Part shown: positions 22,276 to 31,852 of the stretch, in pieces
Layout of the letters: each line of letters starts with the position of its first letter
Position numbering within the stretch: position 1 is the first letter of the stretch
Assembly: GCA_023213395.1 (NCBI GenBank)
Contig: CM041465.1
Coordinates: 64,797,741 to 64,861,740, forward strand
Direction: 5' to 3'
Source: Cycas panzhihuaensis
Taxonomy: Eukaryota > Cycadophyta
Length of the DNA: 64,000 nt
Made by a program: the position numbers and the translations under genes
Notes under the pieces: model-generated
The model's input: only the letters and a program-made list of their open reading frames with translations
Told to the model about the DNA's origin: nothing
The model's database searches: none

Positions 22276-23525
22276 GAAGGGCACTTACCCAACCTACTGC
22301 GAAGGGTAAGCCTTTCTCCATCATTGACGAGCTCCATACTGTCACTGCAGGAATGTCCTTGATGGATGTTTTGAGGAGTTATCCCAAGCAATGGGCTCTC
22401 CTTTTGGAAGCTTTAGGATCAAATGACGCACCTGTCTATGCTTTGGGCATCACCCAAAGTTGTGAACCCGTTATTTCTTTTGATCCTAAGGACCTTCCTC
22501 CTGCATGTGAAAGGGAATGTCTGTGGAACTTCCCATTCACTATTACCATTGATACACCTGATTGTATCTTGTGAAGGACTGTTATCGACAATGGTTCTTC
22601 CGTGAATGCCATGCCCTTGCGTGTCATGCAAGAGCTTGGTATTTCTACCTTGGAACCTATTCCATGGTGATGCTAAGGTTATGACGATAGTGAAAATACC
22701 TCATTAGGATCTGTCGCTATCCCGCTCACTCTCGAGGGCAAGACTATCCTCGCTGATGTTGTAGTCCTCGACATCGACATTGACTACAACCTTCTCTTAA
22801 GTTGACCATGGCTTGACCAGATGGGAGCCATATGTTTGACTCTCTGGGGATAACTTAAATTTATCCATGATGGACGAATGAGGGTTGTTCCCTGTGAATA
22901 CCCACTTATCAAACAAACCCGTCTTGTCAATCTGGAAAGCCAAGGCCCTTCTACTCATGCCTCAGCTTGCTCCATTGGTATACCCAATCCGTCTGAAGAA
23001 GACCCCACATCTTCTTTTCCTAGTCTCATGCATTTCGCTCCTATTAACGTGGGGAGCTATGGGTACCTTGGCCTATTTAATGATGATGAGTCACATGACG
23101 AGGATGAGGATTGTCGCCATCCCATTTCCTTCCTCCACATGAGTAGATTGCATCCATCCTGTTCTAGATCCCCATCTAGAACCTCTTTTATTTGTGAGAC
23201 TAGCCACTCTTATGTGTTGCATGTCATCGCTCATGTTGACTTATCCATCATCAGTTTTTCCTCTTCATCACCCCCCGCAGGTGATGGCTTCGAAGAACTA
23301 CCTTTCGGTACTTCCAAGGAGCCCCTTCTTGACTCTCCCTTAGAGTCTGTTGAGGATGCCAGGCAACCTAATGACCATCACAATCTCGTTGCCTCCACTT
23401 CCTCTAGCACTTCATCTATTCAGAGTAAGGTCATCCATTGGGTGGATTACTTCGAAGATGATGAAGTCTTGCTTGAGCACTTAGTAGGCTTCGTGCCCAC
23501 CCTATTAGAGATTCCTTCCCTGTGA
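22276..23525 (+). pseudogene. pol: G1 protease and Pro/Ser/Asp-rich linker
   Basis: After a 'GMSLMDVLRSYPKQ' string (22350) comes the retropepsin-like motif VIDNGSSVNAMP (about 22580-22615) and later DYNLL (about 22783), as in gypsy proteases. A stop at 22572-22574 and others break it. An open frame from 22878 to 23525 (215 aa) encodes the acidic linker, ending in VIHWVDYFEDDEVLLEHL. Then the sequence jumps straight to the far end of integrase (LEIPSL, 23505), skipping RT, RNase H and the integrase core found in G3 and G4. Confidence 0.85.
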
Positions 23526-23631
23526 GTCTCTCTTTGAGGTCTCATCGATGAGGAGTTGATTTGCCAGGCTCACCTCTTGGACCTAGAAGCTTTGGATGAG
23601 AGACATTTAGCCACTTATCAGGCTAACCTGG
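23526..23631 (+). pseudogene. pol: G1 integrase C-terminal tail, first half
   Basis: Encodes the tail reading RGLIDEE and ALDERHLATYQANL after broken codons, matching G4 at about 57955-58050. G2 is inserted after AACCTGG. The second half resumes at 34347. Confidence 0.85.
23627..23631. repeat. Left target-site duplication of G2 (CCTGG)
   Basis: CCTGG here is repeated at 34342-34346. Removing G2 and one copy restores AACCTGGCATC, as found uninterrupted in G3 near 46385. Confidence 0.95.
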
Positions 23632-26138
23632 TGAAATGCTCTCCGCGGGGTAATGACCCAACGTCTAGCGGGAAGGGCATAAAAACAATATGCTAAGTAG
23701 GCTAGATAGCGAGGATCATACCTCGCAGGACGTCCTTGCACCGGAGTGCGGGTACGGGACTGCAAGGTGCCCGGTTGCTTCCAGGTGGCCATGCAAGGCG
23801 AGGCCTTCCTACCCTTCGGATGGCCGGGAAGGGAAAAGGAACCTCGCGCGTCGTGGCTTCTCAAGGCAATGAGAAGGCGATGAGGGGGCAACCAACCAAA
23901 TGCGTAATGGGTCTAGAGCAAGTGCGGCTAAGGGACACAGGTAAATGGGTCCTCTACTACTATGTTATGCAATGTAATAAAGTAGTACGAGAAAGCAAAT
24001 GTAAAATAAACGGTTGTTTTTCCTTTTTCTTTTATGTTCCTTTACCTACCAAAGTAAATGCAAAGAGACGTAAGAGCATAAAGAAAATACGAAAGATACG
24101 TGGAAAATACCTGGATACGGCGTCCGAGCAGAAACGCAGGTTCCCCTTCTCGGTTGCGCTCCTTCCCTCCGCCCTCCGCGCATGCAACGTCGATCGAAGA
24201 CAATGAAGGGGGTTCACTTACCTCCCCGAGAGCATGCAAGGACTAAATAAACTGAAAGAACGGAAAGTAAAGCTCAAAACAAGAAGGGGGAAGAATACCG
24301 TGCGAGAGTCGACCGGCAACGGGTTGATCTCGCGCACCGCTCCCTCTTAAGCGACCCTGCGCACAAACAGAGAGAACGCACTCCTCTCGGGAGAGAGGCT
24401 ATGAAGCACGACAAGATATATATGTATATACTAAAAATAAAATCAACTAAGCTAGAAAAATGTAGTTAAGCACCTACATATAACGAAAATGAAACAAAGC
24501 CGCGCGATAAATATATGGACTGTCGCACACCATAAAATGCACCAAATGGGATTGAGTGTAGCCTCGGGATAGCTAACTCACCCACGAGAGGTCTCCACAG
24601 GGTATAGGGAAAACAGTGCTAGCATGCAACAAGATGAGTCATGTAGTAACAAATTTCCTACACCAAGAGGGAAACTCAACCCAACTCTCCAAGGCTTCCC
24701 TAGCTCCATTTCCTAAGAAAGCACGGGTGCTAAAGGGAGAGAGGATAAGGGACGAAACCCTTGGGGAGAAGGACAGCAATGGGGGACGGAACCCCGCCTA
24801 TCTCCCTCAAATCCTCGTGAAAACCCTTTATCTTTGGCTAGCTTAGAAAATGGCGAAAGAGGAAGCTAAGAGGAAGAGGATGGGTTTCAAGGAAATACAA
24901 GAAAATGTGCCTAACCTAGGGCAACACTCTAGTAAGCCACAACTACTAAGATTACTTGCATCAAATGGCCAAGAGAAACTCAAAGAAAGTGCATGCAAAA
25001 GGGAGGAAAGAATTTGCAAGCAAAATAATGGAAAAAACAAGCAAAAAGCACCAACAAGAGACAATAAATACCTTGAATAGAGAAGAATAAGTGCATGTAG
25101 GTACTTGGCCACTTGGAGCAGCAGCCCAAGCAATGTCTAAGAGGTGGTGTTGAATGTCCTTTGCAAGAGAGTAGAAGAGTAGAGCTTCATGCTAGTTGAG
25201 AGCTTGAAGATAGGTCTTTGAAGTGGTCTTTTGGTGAAGAAATCCTCTTGAAGCTTTGGGTATTTGTGGAGAAGAGTGGTGCTTGTGATGGAGCTCCGTA
25301 GGGGCGTGATGGCCCCGCAACTCCAATTTGGTAGTAGCTCACTTCACCTCGTCCCCTCGCTATAGAAGAAGTTCTCTTGTTCTTGTTTCTTTGCCTTGTC
25401 TTTTTGTGGGAAGTTGCTCTAGAAAACTTGAAAAGTGATGTGAAGAATGAAGCAAATGAGTAAGAAAAGGCTTTTATGCCTTGGGCATAGCAAGTGAACG
25501 TTGGGGCCTTGGGCGCCCAATCGTCTGAGCCACGCCAGCTCCACGAAAAACGCGCCATCGTCGTGGTTTCTCTTTTTTTAATTTTAAACAATGCAGCGGC
25601 AAACTCATGACTGCTGTAAACTCCGCAGATCGCCTAGTTTACCGCGGTACCAACCCGAAATTCAAAAAAGAGAAAAATACGACTTGAAAATTAGGTTTTC
25701 GGTAAGGTCAAAAAGCTAGGCATGAAATACATCAAATAGGAGAAGGTCTAGGCCATGGGCAAGTACTCATAATGGTGCAAAGAGCCCTAACTAAGGGTTA
25801 AACCGGGCTTAGGAAGGATTTGCAACATAAGTGGCATGTGGTAACAAGAATAAACAAGTTGGCAAAAGCATCTCGAAGACCATGGAGACATCGTGAGTGG
25901 TTGTACGCCATACGGTGTCGATTCACGATGAATGCCCCCGCTGTGAGTTGTCATACGCTGAAGGGTGCCGTTAGGCACATGCATTATGAGCAAGCAGACA
26001 AACAAATGCATATAGACAAGCATATGTCAATCAAACTACTCTAAACCACCTTAATTATTATAAGGCAAGAAAAGTAAGAACATATACCTGACCAAACCTG
26101 TGTCGATGTGTCTCGAGTCCATTCCCAATAGGGAAACA
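23632..26138 (-). repeat. G2 3' LTR (2.5 kb, subfamily B)
   Basis: In plus orientation it runs from TGAAATGCTCTCCGCGG to AATAGGGAAACA. On the element strand it therefore starts TGTTTCCC and ends GCATTTCA. It is matched by 31853-34341. Confidence 0.95.
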
Positions 26139-26150
26139 TCGCCTCGGCGC
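26139..26150 (-). promoter_or_regulatory. G2 polypurine-tract position, degenerate
   Basis: On the minus strand CGCCGAGGCGA abuts the LTR, where G4 has CCAAGGGGGCAG. The tract is weak here, and its use in the last mobilisation is uncertain. Confidence 0.35.
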
Positions 26151-26499
26151 AGAGCCTCACCGCTCGGAAGCGTAATGTGATGGCGAATGCTGGCAATCAA
26201 GAAACATGAGTAGCACATGCATATATATATATAAAAGCAATAAAGAGCAGCACGTGGACCAAGGGTGTAGGCAAGTGTCGTGGCGAAACGCGTGGACCGA
26301 CGAGACAGAGACGAGGACAACGTAGGGGCTGCCCACATGTCGCCAAAACATCGACCTGAGACTGAAATAAGCAGTGAAATGGGATACCCCCCCCTGTTGC
26401 CAAGGCGCAACGTGAAGTAAGAGGGCATCGAACCAGGTAGAGCGGGTACATCTAACTAACAGCGACTGGAGGCTTAGGCACGGGCTGGCCGGACAAGCC

Positions 26500-26928
26500 T
26501 CAAGGGCGGTCACCTAGAAGAGGGAGGCGACGCTCAAGGATGAGGGGGACGAGGCTGTCAGCCTCAGCGTTGAGGTGCCTCGGGATATGCTGGATATCTA
26601 CCGACGAAAAACAAGCCAGGAGAGACCTGGCGGCAGACGCAAGGGTCCTCAGGTGAGGGCATCGCACCTGGTAAACCTGGGTGAGATGGGACACCATGAC
26701 CTGAGAATCACAAAACAATACAATGGAACCGCAATGGAAATGAAGAGCATTGGTAAGGGCTTCAATAACGGCCGTGTACTCGGCTTCGTTATTGGTAGCC
26801 TCAGGAAGAAAGACTCCGGAACGCATGTAATCGTGCCTGGAGGGACTACGAAGAATCCACGCAGCGGCGGAAGGCCCGGGGTTGCCGCGACTTCCACCAT
26901 CGGTGAAAATGAGGAGAGACATGGTCAA
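26500..26928 (-). CDS. G2 archaeal-type RNase H (intact ORF)
   Basis: A 142-residue open frame on the minus strand encodes a complete RNase HI-like domain. It degrades RNA in RNA-DNA hybrids during reverse transcription. The visible active-site set is D10 (FTDGGSRGNPGP), E48 (NNEAEY), D74 (FCDSQ) and D124 (AEADSL). This second RNase H is a hallmark of plant Tat-clade gypsy elements, which also carry the ordinary RNase H next to RT. It has its own ATG and lies far from gag-pol. The G4 copy (61918-62313) has a stop and the active-site Asp codons remain. Being the cleanest ORF in an otherwise gutted element, it may still be made. Confidence 0.9.
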   Translation of the reverse strand: MTMSLLIFTDGGSRGNPGPSAAAWILRSPSRHDYMRSGVFLPEATNNEAEYTAVIEALTNALHFHCGSIVLFCDSQVMVSHLTQVYQVRCPHLRTLASAARSLLACFSSVDIQHIPRHLNAEADSLVPLILERRLPLLGDRP

Positions 26929-27425
26929 ATGCTAAACTCTGGTAAACAATCACAAATAGTAATGTAAGCAACACAAAGACTCGAATAGCAGGCACGGAGC
27001 GGGCCGCGAAGGGTAGGAGGACCTAGCAATGAGGTTACCTAAGAATAAAAGCAAGCAATCCAGCCACTGGCTGAAGAGTGGGCAGAGAAAAGGCATCCTG
27101 GGGTGTCAAAGTTTGCTTGGGATAGCAACACATGCCCCCGAGTGGGGGGAGCATTTCCTTTGAGGACCCCAGGGGCAAGAAAGGGCTGCAAAAATGAGTC
27201 TAGGGCGACGAAACGAGCCAAACGAGTATAAACTCGGGCATGCACGGGAGTAGTGCGCAAAACGATGCAAAAGGCCCTGGCCAAAAGCACAATAATGAGG
27301 CGCCATAAATGCCCTTACAAGCGAGGGCAAAAAAGGCATCCATGAAGCACAACGAGCGACAAGGCCAGAAGGCAAAGGCTATCAGGGGAATGGTGTGTAT
27401 CATGTATGATAGAGGTAGCATGTAT
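26929..27425 (-). other. G2 region upstream of the second RNase H
   Basis: Homologous to G4 61445-61917. Several frames are open for 70-90 codons in both, but none is clearly conserved as protein. A GTAACCTC donor-like site is kept (about 27030-27040 here, 61805 in G4). At about 27400 the sequence jumps from the region homologous to G4 61455 to the AT-rich zone homologous to G4 58795, so the antisense gene is deleted. Confidence 0.65.
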
Positions 27426-27570
27426 GGTTTACTTTTGTAAATGAATATTTTTTTTGTAATATGCTACAAATGTTTGTATGTTGTAAATATTTGAATGTGT
27501 GAATGTATATATTTTGTTGTTAAAGGTTTTGTAAATATGCAGGCGTTTCCTTCTGTGTATGGCCATATGT
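27426..27570 (-). other. G2 AT-rich zone downstream of gag
   Basis: TTGTAAAT/TTTGTATG-type repeats correspond, in reverse, to the TTTACAACAAAACAT zone after gag-pol in G1, G3 and G4. No ORF. Confidence 0.6.
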
Positions 27571-27816
27571 CTAACAGGAGCACACACATCCACCGTGAGT
27601 AGAGGTGATCGAGAGGTGTGAGGTCAGAAGATAGGGCGACATGCACATCCACAGGGGAGCATAGCGGAATATGCGAAGGAAACGACAAGCGCAAAAAGGG
27701 GAGTAACGATACTCCATAGCGTCGCCCTAGTTGGGGGATGCCCAAATAGGAGGATAAAGATTCCCAAGAGACACGGGAACGCAGGTTCCGTGGGAGGAAC
27801 CAGAAGAAGAAACGGA

Positions 27817-27986
27817 AATCCATCTTAAATTGCCATTCTACCCGTGGTTGGGAGGAATGGGAACAATCTAAAATGGTAGTTTAAGCTCGTTTTGGAGCAA
27901 GAATCCATCTTAAATTACCATTCAACCCGTGGTTGGGAGGAATGGAAACAATTTAAAATGGTAGTTTAGGCTCGTTTCAGAGCAAG
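27817..27986 (-). repeat. Tandemly duplicated hairpin unit (2 x about 85 bp) in G2
   Basis: The hairpin that follows gag-pol in every G element is present twice, at 27820-27876 and 27905-27961. Both copies carry CCATCTTAAATT, CCCGTGGTTGGGAGGAATGG and AAAATGGTAGTTTA. G1, G3 and G4 have one copy. Confidence 0.88.
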
Positions 27987-27989
27987 AAG

Positions 27990-28374
27990 AGAGGAAGAGG
28001 TGTGCCTAGACCCCATAAAGGTAGGGGTAGTCACACGCAGGGTAGGAGATAGGTGACGAAGAGTAGGTCCAGTATCGCTAGGCCTACTAGTAAACTTACT
28101 ATGGTCGAACCGATGAGCTGAATCTGACCGGCACACGACGGATCGCGTGGCGGTGGTTGCATACGAGTAAGAGTGGCTTTAGTCCCGAGGTAAGGATCTA
28201 GAGCGTGAAGAAGAAGTGCCTCACGAGTGGCTGGCTCGACGGCGGGCGCCTACATGAAACCGCCGAGGAGGCCGAGAAGGTAAAATAAATGGTCGGTTTA
28301 AGACCAAAGGGCTCAGGAGCCAATGTAGAATGGGGAAGAGCGGGAATATCTGACTAAGATATTCCCCTAAGTGC
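27990..28374 (-). other. G2-specific segment replacing pol
   Basis: Between the end of the protease/linker frame and the duplicated hairpin lies about 380 bp with no recognisable counterpart in G3 or G4. Open frames on the minus strand are short (81 aa at 28466-28221). It may be filler DNA from the deletion event or a diverged linker. Confidence 0.45.
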
Positions 28375-29285
28375 TCACGAAACCAGGGTGACACGTCGAG
28401 AAGAGGGCCCATAACCCTCGCTATCTGAATCAGAATCACCCGTGAAGGGTAAGCAACCGTAACCACCTACACCGATAGGGGCAAACCTAACTAGGTTTGG
28501 CTCATGGCACGGCATAGGGTCCGACTGATGAAGGTTGGTCTCCTGAAACAAAGGTCCCACGGAAGGGGTAGCCTCCTCAGGATCGCTATCTTCATCATCG
28601 AAAACAGCTTGGCAGGCTGGATGAGAGGTGTGAGACGGCATTGGCTCACGGGCAACAACTTTAACTCGTCCTTCATGGATAAATTTAAGTTGCCCCCATT
28701 GCGTGGAGCAGATTGCTCCCATCTGGTCGAGCCATGGTCGGCCCAACAAGAGGTTGTACTCCACATCGACATCGAGTACAGCAACTTCGACAGAAACAGT
28801 TTTCCCTCCTAAGGTGAGGGATAGGGAGACTGCCCCCAGAGGGGACTTCGCAGTCCCATCATACCCTTGGCATTTCCAAGGGACAGACTCGAGAGCTACT
28901 ATGCCTAGCTCCTTGAGCATACGCGCAGGCATAGCGTTAACCGAGGAGCCATTGTCTACAATGGTCCTCTTTATGATACAATCAAGAGTGTCAATGGTAA
29001 TGATGAACGGGTAATGCAAAAGCTTCTCCCGCTTGTTGGGAGATGGGAGATCTCTGGGATCAAATGAGATGACAGGTGGCCCATGAGAGGTAGCACCTAT
29101 CGCATGGATGGAAGCATCTTGTTGGCCAAGAGCTTCAAGAAGAAGAGAGCACGCTCGTGGTAGCTTCTTAAGACATCCATCAAAGACATTCCCGCGGCGA
29201 CGGTGTAGAGCTCGTCAACGATAGAAAAGGGCTTACCCTTCCCTGTGGGTTGGGTAAGCACCCTTCTAAAGTCGAATCTACCCAA
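28375..29285 (-). pseudogene. pol: G2 protease and acidic linker
   Basis: On the minus strand 'GKPFSIVDEL' and 'GMSLMDVLRSY' (29285-29097) lead into an open frame of 214 residues (29019-28375). That frame holds TIVDNGSSVNAMPARM (catalytic Asp in DNG), 'VLDVDVEYNLLLGRPWLDQMG' split over the flap and C-terminal part, and an Asp/Ser-rich linker (DDEDSDPEEA). The linker stops early compared with the siblings. Within the second frame there are no stops, unlike G1. Confidence 0.85.
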
Positions 29286-31583
29286 GGCATTTTAATAGTC
29301 TTGGGAAGCGCAGAATCTCGGGAGGAACGGCCCTAAGAGGATCGTGGTGAGATGTGGATGAAGAGGCACCACCGCCTCTTTAGCAGCTGGGACCCAAGTT
29401 AAGGCATATAGAGTGGTCTCAAGCAATTGGACAACCTTCTTTCCCTTGTAGCAGGACCGCGAAGGTGATGGAGCACGGCGGTCAGGGGAGCGCGAAGAGG
29501 AAGATGACCTTCGCACACCCTTCCCTCTACCATGCGAAGGGTGAGAATCAGGGGACCTATCCCGATTCTGATTGTTCCTTCGGACATGCCGCCTGCTCCC
29601 CATGCTTGGGGAACGGTCTCTATGAATTTGGTCGAGGTTAGGCCTCGACGTTCGCCTAGGGGACGAGTCGCGCGGCGGGGCATCGCGCTGGTGCTGTGCC
29701 CGGCAGTGTGAATCATCATGGAAACACTCCCCGTGGATGGAACACCACCTCTTCTCAAGGGGAGGATCGATCCTCCTTGCTTGAGAAGGTTGGGCGCCAC
29801 CCTTTGGGAGGCATCGCACGAAGTCTCACGGATGTTTATGAGAGGTCGACGAAGGAGGTTGGAGTTTTAACTCCTTCATCGTGGCTCGAATGAGCGAATA
29901 GCGAAGTAAGGGGATCTAGGGTCCTCGGTCGGATGAGGGGTGGACTGGCGGCTGCGAAGGTTTGGTCTCCTTCACGGAGGAGGCGCCTCGCTGGTTGCGA
30001 GGGCTTGCGAGGTTTCTTGAGCCCCGCTTGGATCTCAATGGCCTCCAAAGCTAGACACCTCGTGATGGCGAGTCACACGTGGTCGCCCCATCTTGAGGAC
30101 TTCCACATGCACTTGGGCGGTGCATTGACAAAGAGATCTCTTCAACTCCTCGTGCAACGAGCCTTGGTGGAGTGAAGAAGATCGTGAAAACGTCGCATAA
30201 AGTCACGATTCATTTCATCGTGACCTTGTTTAGCGACAGAGCACCTTCATTCCGGCCTCGAATGGGCGAGCTACGCCAAAATAGTTGACGAACTCATCCA
30301 CTAGGCTTTGGAATGAAGAGATCGAATGGGCGTGAAGGCGGTAAAACCACTTGAGGGCATCGCCTGCAAGGACCGCTGAATAGCTTCATAAGTATATGGT
30401 AGAAGCCCAATAATCGATGCACGGATGAGAAGCCGCAGACATGCTCGGTTGGGTCTTGCGACGAAGTCCCATCGAATTTGGGAACTTCAGGAGGGTGAGG
30501 CGGCAGGTTAGCCCTTAGCGCCTAAATAGACAATGGCGTCGACCTATAGTCCACGAAGGGACGGGTCCTTGCTTGGGCTAACGAGTCGACAACCGGTAAA
30601 GGAATGGATGGGGGTGGCATACCCATCCCTCCTTGGGAAAAGGCCCCTTGTTAGAAAGGGGGCTGCGGGTAAAAGCCCTGGAAAAGAGGTACGCTCCCTT
30701 GCAATGACGCGGCAATGGGAGTTACGCTAGACGACGAAAACGGAGGATGAGGGACCAGGTTCTGCCCATATGGGCCACCCAGAAGGCCAGCGACCCCATA
30801 TGGGTACAACCCGTCCACCCCATAAACAGGAGATGGCTTCCTTGCCTTGCCCCCAAGGTTGAGCAAAGGTAACTGGGGCACGTAAGAGAAGAACCACCAA
30901 CAAGCCTCGACATATGTAGGAGTGGGTCCTACATGGCTGGTGGCAGCGGCACTAGCGGGACCACGAGGCCTACTAGGGAACGCATGCGTCACGTTCAGGG
31001 GTGGCACGTGCGTTTGGCTAGGGCATGGCATGCTAACCCCGAGTTCAGGGAAAGACACGCCGCGAATGGGCCCTGAGGAAGTAGGATCACAACTGGAAAC
31101 AGGCGGCGCGACACTTGTCTTAGGAGCCGGGGTAGACACAGCATAGGAAGTGTACGCGCGGGTAGGAGCGTCGATCGCTGTGGATGATGCAGGCATGGAC
31201 GAAGAAGATGCTACGTTGCGGAGCATTTCTGCGAACCACTTAGGAGGCGGCTGGCGGTGAGCCGCGCGAAAGCACTCGCTAATCGCCTCGATCGCGTCGG
31301 CGGGAGGGGTATCCTCGTAGCCGTACGAGGTCGAAGGGACTTCGAAAGTAGGGGATCCTTCGGGACGCCCCTCGTAAGGCTCGCCAGTGGGGTGGTGAGT
31401 CTCGTGAGGGTCTGAATCATCCGCTGCTTGAGCGGAAGGCCGAAAGTCATCCGGGTGGAAATGGTCATCTGGGTAGTAAATGGAATCATCGCCCTCACGG
31501 GCGGATTCCGGAACGGATGAAGGGAACTCTTGAGTTCCCGAAGCTATGGGACGGTATGCCCAATCAGAAGGATAACCTTCCAT
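29286..31583 (-). pseudogene. gag: G2 gag
   Basis: The start is set at the conserved MEGYPSDWAY (ATG 31583-31581). The frame is open further upstream to 31766 and downstream to 30651, 371 codons in all. The N-terminal part is Pro/Ser/Thr-rich with RPEGSPTFEVPSTSYG. The capsid lies at about 30400-29990, with small indels that break the frame. The zinc-finger-like WCSIHGECFHDDSHC lies near 29740, followed by a basic Arg/Ser-rich tail (29700-29440). At the two codons where G1, G3 and G4 share stops, G2 has sense codons. Confidence 0.86.
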
Positions 31584-31756
31584 GGTCGAATCGGGATTCG
31601 ACGACGGAGAGGGACGAGATGCTTGGTCTTCCAACGACGGCGGCAAGCCTCGCAAGCGACGCGAGAAACGTCGCATGCAACGCCCTTGCGAGCGTCGTTT
31701 GAAGAAGCGAGAAGGGAAGGAAGAAAAGTAATGCAAACACGTTGGGGGTTGCCCAA

Positions 31757-31758
31757 CT
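31757..31758 (-). promoter_or_regulatory. Candidate splice acceptor before G2 gag
   Basis: On the minus strand GTGTTTTCAG|TTGGGCAACCCC is an acceptor-like pyrimidine run plus AG. It is conserved in G4 (51550-51559). Confidence 0.35.
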
Positions 31759-31831
31759 GAAAACACGGGGTGTGAACCTACCTAGAGGCAAGAACACCAA
31801 CAAGAAGGGGAAGCGGATTTAGCTCCCTCAT

Positions 31832-31852
31832 CGCGTCCCCAAGATGGTCGCC
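31832..31852 (-). promoter_or_regulatory. G2 primer-binding site
   Basis: On the minus strand GGCGACCATCTTGGGGACGC follows the LTR end GCGTTTCA. It is the same core as in the siblings. Confidence 0.8.
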
